Assembly (NCBI GenBank): GCA_943736015.1
Contig: OX031065.1
Location: 19,296,427 to 19,360,426, forward strand
DNA length: 64,000 nucleotides
From: Tridacna crocea
Lineage: Eukaryota > Mollusca > Bivalvia > Cardiida > Cardiidae
Direction of reading: 5' to 3'
Positions 44,537 to 55,446 of the stretch are shown piece after piece. A program made the position numbers and the translations under genes. The notes below the pieces were generated by a model, which saw nothing but the letters and a program-made list of their open reading frames with translations, searched no databases and was not told where the DNA came from. Within the stretch, counting starts at the first letter, position 1, and every line of letters starts with the position of its first letter.

Positions 44537-45189
44537 GGAGTTTGATAATATAATTATTCATGGCAAAAAAATTATTTACTGTGGCTTGTCACCAGTGAAA
44601 ATGTAACTTGCTTTTGCAGACAACATATTCAAAGAACAGACTGTATAGAGCCTGCAGTTAATGTTGGACCCATACTAAGTCTTGCTGAAATGGACTGAAA
44701 AGGAACTTTTGCAGCAAATAGTGAAATATCAACTAATGTGATTTCATAATTCATTTGCAGGAAATTTCTATTTTACACTGTACAGTGCAGATCAAGGATC
44801 AGTCATCACTTTGTTGTGAGCTACCTGATCCGCAGGAATGGGCTTTCAACTGTCATGACAATTGATTCACCGAGTAATCTAGGATATTTGTATATTAAGA
44901 TGAATTTCACACATGATTTATTATGGTTTCATTCAGTGTGTGATTTACGTGCTCGATAAACGTTGAATATTCATTACAACTTTCCCCAAAAGGAAAACAT
45001 TTCTCAAGGTTTCAGAACAAAATTAGGCATTATTTGGAGAAACAATGTTGGGTATTTGACCTCTTCACCATAAGTTTTGATGCATTGTCAGGGCTAACAA
45101 TTCTTGGAAAAATTCATCGAATAAATCCAACAAATACTGCAAACAGCTTTCTGAATGTTTGGCACTATTTTGTTACAAATTTCAGTTAG
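44537..45189. other. Gene-free stretch
   Basis: It contains an HP3-like relic near 44779-44840 (GCAGATCAAGGATCAG ... CTACCTGATCC) and otherwise nothing I recognise. Confidence 0.45.
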
Positions 45190-46044
45190 GTGGGACATGG
45201 CAGTGGAAAGTTTACCACAAAAATTGCTGTATCTTTGTTGCACACCATTATACAGTCAAGATCATTTTTTACTTTTCTTGTAACTTCAAATAATACTAGA
45301 ATAACTATCACTAAAGGTCCCTATATTTCATGTCATAGGGGCAATAACTCATTAATTCTTCATAGAATTTTCACAAAAGTTGCGTCTTGCATTTCAACAA
45401 CTCCTAATGAACACTTCTGCCAAGTTTAAAGTGAATCAGACAGAAGCTGAAGGAGTTGTCCAGACAAGCATTTTTAAGTCAAATCAGGGGCACTAACTCA
45501 GTAATTCTTGATGGAATTTTCACAAAATTTGTGTCTTGCACATCTACAACTCCAAATGGACACTTCTGCCAAGTATACAGTGAATCGGACTGAAACTGTA
45601 GGAGGAGTTGTCCGGACAAGCATTTTAAATGTGAATCAGGGGCAATAACTCATAAATTCTTCATAGAATTTTCACTAAAGTTGCGTCTTGCACAACTACA
45701 ACTCCTAACTTCTGCCATGTTTAAAGTGAATCAGACAGAAACTGTAAGAGTTGTCCGAACAAGCATTTTTAAGTCAAATCAGGGGCAATAACTCAATAAT
45801 TCTTGATGGAATTTTTACAAAATGTGTGTCTTGCACATCTACAGCTCCTTATGAACACTTCTGCCAAGTATCAAGCACATTGGATTAAAACTGTAGGAGG
45901 AGTTGTCCGGACAAGATTTTGCGGACAGACTGACTGCCCGACTGACCACCCGACCGCCCAACTGACCACCCGACCGACCAACCAACCGATTGACAGGCTG
46001 ATTCCAGTATATCCCCCACAAACTTCGTTTGCGTTGGTATAAAT
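45190..46044 (+). repeat. Tandem array with alternating unit types
   Basis: GYGTCTTGCA...CTACAACTCC recurs at 45382, 45531, 45683 and 45826 (spacing 149, 152, 143). Units alternate between TTCTTCATAGAATTTTCAC and TTCTTGATGGAATTTT. The array is followed by a CCGACCGACCAACC-type microsatellite (45940-45995) and the CCAGTATATCCCCCACAAAC hairpin motif. Confidence 0.85.
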
Positions 46045-46171
46045 ATGAGTAGATAAATTTCTATATCTAATTTTACAATTATTACCATAGAGAAATTTGC
46101 ACAATTTTGGTCAGTAGATAAATCAAGCTTTTATCAAAAGAAAGTCACTGAATGTGCATACTATAATCTTC

Positions 46172-46647
46172 CCTTTACTTCATACCACACAGGTACGAAT
46201 TTTAATTACCCTAAGGAAGAAGCCTTTGAAAACATTGTAGGAGGAGAAAATGATAGTAATGAGCATTTTCTCTTCTTTTTCCAGTGTTTTCTACCTATGC
46301 AAGACCAAATAATATCATCTGAAAAACATCTGAAATTTTGTAGGTAAATTTCATCAATAAGGGCAAGTCTGAAATCTTGCTGTGTAGTAAAGGGTTAGCT
46401 CTTACGTGGTACATACATTCACCACACAATCCAGACAAGTAACCCTTTTAACAACCGTGAGAAAGAAGCCTTTAGAAAACATTGTGTGAAAAGGAGAAAA
46501 TGCTGTTAACCAGCATTTTCTCCTTTTCCCACAGTGTTTTTTAACACTGTTGGAAACAAATTTTTTTTTTGAGTTAACATTGAATGTCTTCTGCAAGTGC
46601 TTTCAATTTGCGCCAGTCTAAAATCTTGTTCTTTGGTAAAGATTTAA
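46172..46647 (+). mobile_element. Two TH-MITEs
   Basis: 46172-46396 ends GTAAAGGGTTAG. 46420-46647 has a small rearrangement near its start (CACACAATCCAGACAAGTAA) and ends GGTAAAGATTTAA. Confidence 0.8.
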
Positions 46648-46756
46648 TGACCCTCAGAGTCCCTAATAAACCCAACAGACATGATTTTGAGTCTAGAAAG
46701 AAGACCCAAATAATAGTAACATCATGATAGCTTTTGTCTATGGTGTTTCAGCAAAA

Positions 46757-46812
46757 CATTCAGAGCAGATCAAAGATCAGACTGCATATCTGTGCAGTCT
46801 AATCTTAGAACA
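46757..46812. repeat. HP3 hairpin
   Basis: AGATCAAAGATCAGACTGCA / TGCAGTCTAATCTTAG inverted pair around a short loop. Confidence 0.7.
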
Positions 46813-47041
46813 ACAGTACATGTAGTTGCAAAGGCAACTATAGCCTGGCATTCAAGCCCTGCATTTAAGTCATTCTAATAAACAAGATACACAACTACAG
46901 TTAAGTCACAGAAATATGTGTTGTTACTTGCCCTTCTTCTGAAATACAGGCGTTAAGTCAGACATTCAGAACACTGAGAACACAGAGTTTTGGTTTTGCA
47001 GTTTTACTTGATGATTTTTTTTTTTAATGAAACGGCTCTAT

Positions 47042-47271
47042 TTAACCCATTAAAAAAACAACAATATTTTAGACTGGTGCAAATTGCAAGCACTTGCAGA
47101 ATACAAAATCGAAGTGACTGAAAATTTGGAATTTGTTTTGTGAAGGGTAGAAAACATTGTGGGAAAAGGAGAAAATGCTGGTTACCAGCATTTTCTCCTT
47201 TTCCCATGATGTTTTCCAAAGGCTTCTTTTTCAGGAGCGTCAAAAGTAGGGATTATGTGGTAATGGGTTAA
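47042..47271 (-). mobile_element. TH-MITE, subfamily A
   Basis: TTAACCCATTAAAAAAACAA to GGTAATGGGTTAA. Good palindrome. The left terminal repeat is partly lost to an A-run. Confidence 0.88.
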
Positions 47272-47494
47272 CGGACTGACACCAGTCTAAGGCAACTAGA
47301 ATTGTGAATGTTACTTTAGCAGGTTGGATCCAGTAGATAGACTCACAACATTCTGGATTCCCTCCAATGAAAGGAAGCATTGTTTCGAAGTAATAATTCT
47401 AGAGAACCAGCTGAAATATTGATGTGAACCATATTGTATTCGCTTGTAGAATCCTTTCTCCATGTCAGCAGCCAGCTTATTCATAAATATAATC

Positions 47495-47763
47495 TTAACC
47501 CATTACTTCACGGTCACAAGTTATAATGAGCCTAGAATAAAACTAACCCATTATTTTCTATGGTATCTCTAACTGACCGGACTAAATAACAGCAAGGATG
47601 TAGCTGTTTCTTATGTGAATATGACACCTTTTGATAGTGTAGAAAACATTGAGGCAAAAGGTGAAATTGCTCGACACGAGCAATTTCAGGTTTTGCCACA
47701 ATGTTTTCCAAAGGCTCCTACAATCAATGCATAGAAATGAGTATCTATGGAGTAAAGGGTTAA
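47495..47763 (-). mobile_element. TH-MITE, subfamily B
   Basis: TTAACCCATTACTTCACGGT to GGAGTAAAGGGTTAA. Stem GGCAAAAGGTGAAATTGCTC with apex GACAC, matching the B type at 721 and 52810. Shares its TTAA (47760-47763) with the next copy. Confidence 0.88.
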
Positions 47764-47946
47764 AAGGCTTTTAAAAACAAAACATTACTGGAAAAGGAGA
47801 CAATGCCATTAACCAGCATTTTCTCCTTGTCCCACGATGTTTTCTACCCTTTTGTAGATAATAAATATTATTTGATACACATTTGTCATATTCAAATACT
47901 TTCAATTTGGGCAATTCTAAAATGTTGTCATTTGGTATAGGGTTAA
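47760..47946 (+). mobile_element. TH-MITE, left end truncated
   Basis: Begins at the shared TTAA directly with AAGGCTTTTAAAAAC. The arms are partly diverged (GGAGACAATGCCATTAACC). Ends GGTATAGGGTTAA. Confidence 0.75.
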
Positions 47947-48279
47947 ACTTGAAAAATAAGAGTTGGTTTCACATCTATATATAAAGATGTAAAGGTCAAC
48001 ATTGAATGCTTGCATTTAGTATCAATTTTGTTGCTTTCCTAGACATAAAGATCAAGATCTGCTTGAATAAAAGCATAGTTCGATCTTTTTACTAATCATT
48101 AACCTAAAAGTAACTGAAATGGGAGCATTATGGTCTGAATATTATCACAGAAAATATCCAACTGTTTATTGGCACCGTAAGGTAAACAATTACTTCTTCA
48201 TGTTCTGGCAGCCACTGACTAGGCTTTGAGTCCTACCAATCCTAGAGAACACATTGCAGAAGATGAGGGCAGGACTATA

Positions 48280-48727
48280 GTCTTTACCACACAATCCCGA
48301 CTTTTAACGACCCCGAGAAAAAAAAGCCTTTGAAAACATTGTAAGAAAAGGAGAAAATGCTGGTGGCCAGCATTTTCTCTTTTTCCCACAATGTTTTCTA
48401 CCCTACCTAAAATGCACAAATTTCAATTTTGCGTTCACAAACATTTTGTCGTCTGCAAAAGTTTTCACTTTTTATGAAATCTAAAATTTTGTTGTTTGGC
48501 AGAGTTAAACTCTTTCCCAAAATGCAATATTTTAGACAGGTGTAATTTGACAGCACTTGCAGACGACAAAATTTATATGGCACAAATGATGGGACTTTTA
48601 TCGGATAGTCTGGAAAACATTGTGGGAAAAGGAGAAAATTGTGGTCTCCTGCATTTTCTCCTTTCCTCACAATATTTTCAAAAGGCTTCTTTTTTGGGGT
48701 CATCAAAACTCGGTAATGTGTGGTAAA
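48280..48727. mobile_element. Two TH-MITEs sharing one TTAA
   Basis: 48280-48508 plus and 48505-48727 minus meet at TTAA 48505-48508. In the second, the apex is changed (GAAAATTGTGGTCTCCTGCA). Confidence 0.85.
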
Positions 48728-48890
48728 AAATGTATGGTACACGTGGCTTTACTGCTGATGCCATTTTGCAGATAAGAAATTAAAAGCAGTATGACTTGAT
48801 TCATCTTTGTGGAAAATTAGATTATCTTGTTTTCTCCTTTTCCAACATTTCAAAAGCTATTTTACAAAGGGTTGCTTTTCTTATCCATAC

Positions 48891-49120
48891 TTAACCCTTT
48901 TCTAAACCGCAAATTCTGGACCAGACCAAACTGAAAGCATTTTGCAGATGATAAATTAACAGTTGCTAAAAAGATGATTTTTTCTAGGTGATAGGGAAGA
49001 AAACATTGTGGGAAAAGGAGAAAATGCTGGTTACCAGCATTTTCTCCTTTTCCCACAATGTTTTCAAAAGGCATCTATTCCTGACCCGTAAAAAACAGGG
49101 ATTACTTGGGAAAGGGTTAA
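48891..49120 (-). mobile_element. TH-MITE, subfamily C
   Basis: TTAACCCTTTTCTAAACCGC to GGGAAAGGGTTAA. Near-perfect palindrome at 49001-49067. Confidence 0.9.
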
Positions 49121-49339
49121 AACCATTTTAAAAAAGTGCTTTTTGTCCCACAATGTTTTCATTATTATCAAAATCTGTTTTCCTTTCAGCTGTGCAATTT
49201 TGACTTACAAGTATGATAGTTTTTCTGGTCTGCAATTACTGGGGTGATACCTCTTACAGAAATGGGTTAATGTTTTGAAAATATGGGCTCTTTTCAGACC
49301 CATATGAATGTTTTCAAAATTGCCTGTTTCCAGAGGTAT

Positions 49340-49575
49340 TGCTAACCTCTTTACTAAAAAACTCCGATTGATGATATTCTTTGTGACAGGATTCATTTCT
49401 CTTCCACCTGATGATTGTTTCAATGATGGTTACGTGGAAAAGCAGCCTGTTGCTTGAAAAGAAAATTATGCAGAGTAAAGGTGAAAGAGACTCCAGGAAA
49501 GCATGGATAGGTGAACTGGCCGTAACTGAAATAATGTTGAAAATGGTGTTAAACACCACACAATCAATTAACTAA
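49340..49575 (+). mobile_element. SINE, second family
   Basis: Shares GACTCCAGGAAAGCATGGAT, ACTGAAATAATGTTGAAAA and GTGTTAAACACCACACAATC with the inverted copy at 42672-43185. The tRNA head is not clear. Confidence 0.65.
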
Positions 49576-49830
49576 ACAGGGATCATTCTGGTTGGACATA
49601 TACATGTATATGAGAGAAAATGTTCCATTTGCTAAAAAATTATGACAGATTTAAAATTTTAATGAGATTTTTTATGTTTCATTTTTCAGGAATCTAACTC
49701 TTCTCCAAACGACAAATCCAAACCTCTTTAAGACACTATTTTAAAAGTAACCAGTCTACTTTCTCTGAAATGAGAGAAAACAATGTTGGAAAAGGATAAA
49801 CTGCTCAATTTTCAACCCATGTAACTTAAG

Positions 49831-50097
49831 TTGGTTGGTTGTATTGAGGTTTAACGCCACTTTAACAGCTAAGGTCATATCATGGCGGTCGGTGACTCAC
49901 ATGTGATTTCTGGCTTTCTCACACCGGTACTTACACTACTTTCTTTCCAAAGTCACCGACTACTTTTCTCACATGCTTTCAGCAGAGGTGAGAGGCGAAA
50001 ATACGCCGGAAAGAAAGTTCGCCTCAACCAGGTATCGAACTCACAACCACCAGGTAATGAGTCCGACACGCTCACCACTGAGCCACCCGGGCGGGCT
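49831..50097 (-). mobile_element. tRNA-derived SINE, well preserved
   Basis: 267 bp flanked by GTAACTTAAG (49821-49830 and 50098-50107). Minus-strand head CCCGGGTGGCTCAGTGGTGA and B-box-like GTGAGTTCGATACCTGG. CAACCAA tail. Probably the youngest SINE in the window. Confidence 0.9.
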
Positions 50098-50239
50098 GTA
50101 ACTTAAGCCACTTTTCTTTGAATTTTACTATTTTTTTTTTTGGTATCTAGGGATCCAAAGAAGTAGCGGTGTCATCGTTGGACTTGGTCGGAGATTTATC
50201 ATATTTATCTGGGCTTTCAGCACTCTCGTCAGTCTCGAC

Positions 50240-50320
50240 TCATGAGTTCATAAGAAAACTGGTTATTTTATTACAAGATTTTATTTGGTTCGATTCTACT
50301 TTCCTCTTCTTGGGAGGCAT
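50240..50320 (-). CDS. Short ORF with SV40-type nuclear localisation signal, possible first exon
   Basis: Opens at an ATG with A at -3 (GGAAAATGCC) and reads MPPKKRKVESNQIKSCNK then ITSFLMNS before TGA. PPKKRKVE matches the classic monopartite nuclear signal, and KITSFL resembles a PCNA-binding or transposase-type leader. In the same frame beyond the stop, 30 codons are open and acidic/serine-rich (VETDESAESPDKYD...), to a TAG at 50147. An A-run follows on this strand. It could be the start of a nuclear gene with an exon end nearby, a domesticated or decayed transposase, or a pseudogene with one stop. The + strand is also open here (50169-50498), but I favour the minus reading. Confidence 0.3.
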   Translation of the reverse strand: MPPKKRKVESNQIKSCNKITSFLMNS

Positions 50321-50658
50321 TTTCCTTGCACTGTGCCTGACACAAAACTGCAGACGACTTCAACAACAACTGCTTTCGCACGCAACATCACGGTCCACTA
50401 ATGATAAGGAAAAACACCGACCAAGGCGAATGTTGCAAATGGTAATCTGCTTCCCATATATCTTGTTTTACGACACGGGGAACCAGTGGATAGACTAGTT
50501 TATTGTGCGGATATCCGCTATGTAAGGACTGACACTTGAGTTCTATCCCTATCATCTGCCAAAAATCGGCATGCAAGATTTTGTTTCAATTGAGATTTAG
50601 AAATGCAATATTTGCTATTTTAATGAGAGAATCTCGTGATTTTGCTGCCCAAAATGAT

Positions 50659-50862
50659 CCCTGACTAAACAATCCCAAATAATCCTAAGAAAAAAATACT
50701 CTGTGCAATGAGAGGATGATAATCAAAGCATTTTTTCACTTTTCACATTGTTTTCTAACCCTTTTTGAGACAAATTCGGTCATCTGAGCCACATTTCATT
50801 TGCTGCTTGCAAATGATTTCTATTTGGACAAGTCGAAACTTTTTTGTTCTGGTGAAAGACTA
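50659..50862 (+). mobile_element. TH-MITE, decayed
   Basis: CTAAACAATCCC start. The palindrome is mostly gone. The TTGCAAATGATTTCTATTTG and GGACAAGTCGAAACTTTT blocks remain. Confidence 0.6.
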
Positions 50863-51145
50863 ATTCACATAAAATTGAGATATCACAGACAGAAACAGTC
50901 AGAAAAACATCACAAAGCCAATTATCTAAGTGCAAGACAGTGTTATGCAGTAATTGAACATACATACAAGCATCAAGTATTCCATACATCCAGACAAAAC
51001 GAAATACGCTAATTAGCAACTAAAACTGAATGGAGCACGAATGTTAACACCCAGTTTGTGCACTGAGTAATTGGACAAAAAACATCCTTGCAGTAACATT
51101 AACCCTTCTAGGGCTGCAAAAAGCAACTTACTACCTTCTGCAGAC

Positions 51146-51211
51146 AATGTAGATCAAGATCAGACTGCACAAGATGTGCAGTCTGATCTTTGATCTACAC
51201 TGTCTAATAAG
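51146..51211. repeat. HP3 hairpin, well preserved
   Basis: AATGTAGATCAAGATCAGAC ... GTCTGATCTTTGATCTACAC with the apex TGCACAAGATGTGCA. Confidence 0.85.
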
Positions 51212-51377
51212 GACAAATTGTCCCCCAAGACATACCTATGAAAAAGCAAAATTTGTGTTATTACTATCGGCTCAAAAATTTCATTCCACTTGCTTAGCAG
51301 GTTAAGGTATAATGACATCCTGTTACAAGAGACAGAACTTCAGGCAATGCCTCTTTTGCTGCCATGATTTTTTTGGT

Positions 51378-51804
51378 TTAACTCTTTACCTCACTACAAA
51401 ATTTCAGGCTGGTCCAAATTGAACGCTTTTGCAGAAGACAAATGAAATGTGGCCAAAATGATTGGACTCTTTTTTTCCTGAAAGGTTAGAAAACAATGTG
51501 GTAAAAGGAGATAATCCTAGTTACTAGTTTTTTCTCCATTTTTCCACAATGATTTCAATGGTTTTATTTCTAAGGGTCGTAATTGCAGGGTTGTGTGGTA
51601 AAGCAGAGCTCCAGATAAAGGGAGTGATTTTCATTTCAAAATTGAAAATGTTGATAATTATCCACTTAACCCTATGTTATGGGTACTCATTGGAATTGTC
51701 TCAGAGACTATTCTATTGAGTACCTATAACATAGGGTTTGGTAGAGAAATAATGGATGTAGAATACCATCACTCCCTCTAATCTGGAACTCTGTAAAGAG
51801 TTAA
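51378..51804 (-). mobile_element. TH-MITE split at its terminal repeat
   Basis: TTAACTCTTTACCTCACTAC to GGTAAAG, then resuming TAAAGAGTTAA after a foldback MITE. The inserted element sits within the last 12 bp of this copy. Confidence 0.85.
51604..51793. mobile_element. CAGAGCTCCAG foldback MITE, complete
   Basis: 190 bp. CAGAGCTCCAGAT...ATCTGGAACTCTG ends, with an inner GGGAGTGAT/ATCACTCCC pair and a central CTATGTTATGGGTACTCATT palindrome. TAAAG on both sides is a 5-bp duplication of the host terminal repeat. Confidence 0.88.
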
Positions 51805-51819
51805 TCCTTTCCTGAACAG

Positions 51820-52147
51820 TTAACTCTTTACCAAGCGACAAAATATTAGACTGATCCAAATTGAAAGCACTTGCACATGACAAATTAAACATAATTTAAA
51901 AAGTGAAATTTGTTTCCAATAGCATAGAAATCATTGTGGGAAAAGGAGAAAATGCTGGTTACCAGCATTTTCTCCTTTTCCCACAATGTTTTCAAAAGGC
52001 CTCTATCTCAGGGTTGTAAAAAACAGGCATTGTTTGGTAAAGGGTTAAGGAATCTTACAACTCTGCATTTCTCCCTCTCCCAAAATGTTTTCAAAAAACT
52101 TTTTTCTCCGGGTTGTTGAAATTGGGGAATGTGTGGTAACGGGTTAA
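51820..52147 (-). mobile_element. Two TH-MITEs
   Basis: 51820-52048 is complete with a perfect-looking palindrome and C-type right end (GGCATTGTTTGGTAAAGGG). 52065-52147 keeps only the right half, ending GGTAACGGGTTAA. Confidence 0.85.
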
Positions 52148-52267
52148 ATCAAAGTTCTAGAAGTCCTTGTTCATGACCCATAATCAAAGACAAAGATCAA
52201 TCGTTAGCAGACTGACTCTCTCAACAAAGTGTCATTTATAAACTGCTCAGTGAAATGCCTTGTATAC

Positions 52268-52620
52268 CAATTACCAAACAATCCTGAGTTTTCGTAACTC
52301 TCCCTGAAAGAAGGCTTTAGAAAACATAATCAGTGATCAAGATTTTTCTCCCTTCCCCAAAATTATTTCTTTCCACTCTTTCAAAGACGATACAGGGTCC
52401 AAAAAAATCCGCTTGTCTTACAAGTAAAAGTCTGGTGAGGGCAACTGGATTATCTTTCTTGGTCTAACCGTAGGACAAGTGCAAAATGGTAGGACACGTA
52501 AGAATCCTGAAATATTTTGGACCCTGCAATCCTACGATTATTTTAGCCAAATTCAAAAAGTTATTTTTTGTTTGCAAATGCTTTCAACTTAGACAGCATT
52601 TACAATAGCCGATCATTTAC
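52268..52620 (+). mobile_element. Old TH-MITE containing a small hAT-like MITE
   Basis: CAATTACCAAACAATCCTGA to a decayed TTTGCAAATGCTTTCAACTT block. 52393-52526 is inserted, with CAGGGTCCAAAAAA and (reverse) CAGGGTCCAAAATAT ends. I could not identify a clean target duplication for the insert. Confidence 0.65.
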
Positions 52621-52809
52621 TTCAATTCTTTCATAATGCTAACAAAAAGAAGTTTTACCCTAAACTCTTTGTCATGCAATCCTAAATTTTAAAGACCCTA
52701 AATTGAATGTTCAATACAGACTATCAGTCAGGAAAAGGTATCTAAATAATTGCACTACAAAACCTAATCTTTCATTATCTTCTGGAGTCTGTTAGCCTAA
52801 GTAAATTTA

Positions 52810-53025
52810 TTAACCCTTTACTCCATAGATACTCATTCTACACATTGCTTGTAGGAGCCTTTGGAAAACATTGTGGCAAAAGGTGAAATTGCTCGTGACA
52901 AGCAATTTCACCTTTTGTCACATGTTTTCTATGCTATCAAAAGGTGTCATATACACATATGAAACAGCTTCATCCTTGCTGTTATTTAGGTTCAATTAGA
53001 AATACCTTATGGGGTAAAGGGTTAA
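52810..53025 (+). mobile_element. TH-MITE, subfamily B
   Basis: TTAACCCTTTACTCCATAGA to GGTAAAGGGTTAA. The stem is GGCAAAAGGTGAAATTGCTC with apex GTGACAAGC. The best-kept B copy. Confidence 0.92.
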
Positions 53026-54164
53026 AGTAACATGGTGAAGTGTTGGCTATGTTCAGACCAACCTGCACGATATAAACATTGATCTTTGATTTACTATAGC
53101 CACTTCGAGTTCCTGTTCAGGTGAGTTTGCAAATTACATTTTGTGGCTCTGTTTTACTAACTCAAAATCCTAATTAAAAATCAATCATACATAATTGAAG
53201 TTAGAAAAACAAATCCTTTACAAAATCTGGGTCAGTTGATTAATTCAGCATTTAAAAGGTGAGCCTATGTTGCTATCATGCATAAAATTTTACTGGAAGA
53301 CAATAAGCAACAACCATATTTTCAATACAATTTTTTCGAGGTGAAGATAATAAAAATTCAACAAGAGATTCTAAAATTGATTTTTAAATATCCTTGGAAA
53401 AAGAGGTCTAATATGTTATTCAAGCATCACTCCACCCACTACAGTTTAACAGCACACACCCTCAGTGAAGAAGACTGAGTCACCAAAGTTCAGCAAACTT
53501 ATATGTCTTCCTGTTATAAATTACTGTAATGAGTTTCACAAAAAGAAGTCCACATTTAAAATAAAATCATAACCATAGCTCCTGTGAGCCAACAGGTCGG
53601 CGCTTACAAAATCCATTCACGAATTCAAATTCACGTCAAAGTGAATAGGTATCGGTAGTTGTTCAAAAGGTAAACCGGCCACATTCCAATTAGTACAGGT
53701 GAGTCAAAAATGTTAGCATCCAATAAATAAAGCAGTAACACAGTGAAAATATACTTACCTTACATGCTTATATAGCAGGTGTTATATTTTTCCATATATA
53801 ACACGGATTTACAGTTATAAATCCACTACCTTTAGTACAAACAAATTTTGACAAATGTCGTCTTCGTCTAAACATAGATGGCGCTTAGCTTTATTTCCGC
53901 TTTTATGTCTGGTCATGTGACACAGGTAGATTTGTGTATTGCAGGTAAAAACAAGCAACTGGTCAGGCGTAACCAACCCGTTCATTTATTTAGCAAATTT
54001 GATGAAACAAAAACTAAGTCAAGAGATTTTCATTGACCGTTTTGAACAAGCTGGCACCCAGGATAACGTAAAGTAACTACGAGATCTTTGCCCACCCTTA
54101 ACTTGGATAATTTATAAGTATACTTAGTCAATGATGTAATTTACTATGGTATACGTAGATGCCC
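53026..54164. other. Gene-free stretch
   Basis: No repeat termini or convincing exons. A lysine-rich ORF at 53278-53478 has no recognisable domain and AT-driven composition. Confidence 0.45.
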
Positions 54165-54312
54165 TTAACGCTTTACCCCATAAGGCATTTCTATAATATC
54201 TCTAATTGACCCTAGATAACAGCAAGGATGAAGCCGTTTCTTATGTTTACTGTATATGACACCTTTTGTAAGCATAGAAAACATTGTGCAAAAAAGGTGA
54301 AATTGCTTTGTG
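54165..54312 (-). mobile_element. TH-MITE subfamily B, truncated
   Basis: TTAACGCTTTACCCCATAAG through GAAAACATTGTGC and AAAAGGTGAAATTGCTT, then unrelated sequence. The second half is lost. Confidence 0.8.
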
Positions 54313-54473
54313 TATGTGATAACTTGTCTGATTTAATGTATCGAGGAAATGCATTAAACCCATTTTTCCAAGATTACGGTTCACCATTTTGTAGACAGTT
54401 GAAAAGATCTAACCCTTGTTTCGATACAGTTTCCTTTTATATGAAAACTGATGCAGTTTGATTCTTGTTAAAA

Positions 54474-54725
54474 CCCGTCACTACACAATCCCTACTTTTG
54501 ATGAGAAAGAAGCCTTTAGAAAACATTGTGGGAAAAGGAAAAGCCTTTAGAAAACATTGTGAGAAAAGGAGAAAATGCTGGTAACCAGCATTTTCTCCTT
54601 TTCCTACAATGTTTTCTGCCATCCACGAAACAAATTTCAAATTTTCAGTCACTTTTATTTTTTGTCGTCTGCGAAAGCATTCGATTTGGACAAACCCAAA
54701 ATTTTGTCTTTTGGTCATGAGTTAA
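54474..54725 (+). mobile_element. TH-MITE with internal duplication
   Basis: AAGCCTTTAGAAAACATTGT occurs twice (54510 and 54541), so a ~30-bp segment at the foot of the palindrome is duplicated in tandem. Ends GGTCATGAGTTAA. Confidence 0.85.
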
Positions 54726-54793
54726 GGATGTAGTGATGGACAGTGTAGATCCCACGTTCTGTGTTGTCTGATCTTCATCTGAGCCTGTGTAAA

Positions 54794-54959
54794 TGCAGAG
54801 AAATGACCCTCCTCTAAAAATGACCCGGGTCATTATTCCACGTAGAGAAATGACCCCAGAAGTCATTTCACTATACGTAGCTAGGAATGACCCGGGCCAT
54901 TATTCTACGTAGAGAAATGACTCATGGGTCATTTTGTAGGGGAGGGTCATTTCTCTGCA
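54794..54959. repeat. Palindrome cluster of TGACC/GGTCA words
   Basis: Outer ends TGCAGAGAAATGACCCTCC and GGAGGGTCATTTCTCTGCA. Inside are AATGACCCGGGTCATT, TGACCCGGGCCATT, ACGTAGAGAAATGAC (twice) and a central ACGTAGCTA. Possibly a small foldback element. The repeated TGACC/GGTCA half-sites resemble nuclear-receptor half-sites, but no function is shown. Confidence 0.75.
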
Positions 54960-55446
54960 TTACATGGGCAGAAAATTACATTTATGTTGCCCATGTAGTG
55001 ATATCAAAGAGTTAGTACGTGCTTCCATTTATATACTATACCAAGCTCCTTATGGGGCTCTATATGCTGTAAGCTACTTTATCAAATATACAGGTACATG
55101 TTTCCTTTTCAAGGTCTGGTGTTTCCAAGTCAAAATTTCTTAATAGATCATGAGACCCTTACGATATGAAACTTCCTGACACTTCCTGACAACCCGGAGG
55201 CGATAAAATGCCCAAACCCATTGGCACTGTTCATATGAGGAAACCAGCCATGCAAAACCGAAAGTAAGCGCGCATGCGTCGTTACGGATGATGTATTTGG
55301 TTCCGGTCAAGACGAAAAATGGCGTTGTACAACGTTTTCTACCCATTTTGAGACAAATTCTCCTATTTGAGCCATATATATTTTTTCAACCGCAAATGCT
55401 TTGGAAATGGATAAGTCCAAAATTTTCATGTTCGGGAAAGAGTTTG
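54960..55446 (+). other. CpG-richer stretch ending in half a TH-MITE
   Basis: 55180-55325 has several CpGs (GCGCGCATGCGTCGTTACGG) and AAAATGGCG at 55316-55324, reminiscent of a start region, but no exon could be established. From 55328 the second half of a TH-MITE follows (CGTTTTCTACCCATTTTGAG to GGGAAAGAGTTTG). Confidence 0.4.

Noticed and set aside
45839..46104. ORFs rich in GWLVGRSGGQ-type repeats
   Set aside because: They translate the CCGACCGACCAACC microsatellite at the end of the tandem array.
50169..50498. Plus-strand 109-residue ORF with a hydrophobic stretch after a good-looking acceptor
   Set aside because: It overlaps the minus-strand PPKKRKV frame, which has better start context and a recognisable motif. 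The hydrophobic stretch is the complement of the lysine-rich codons. Not excluded, but less likely.
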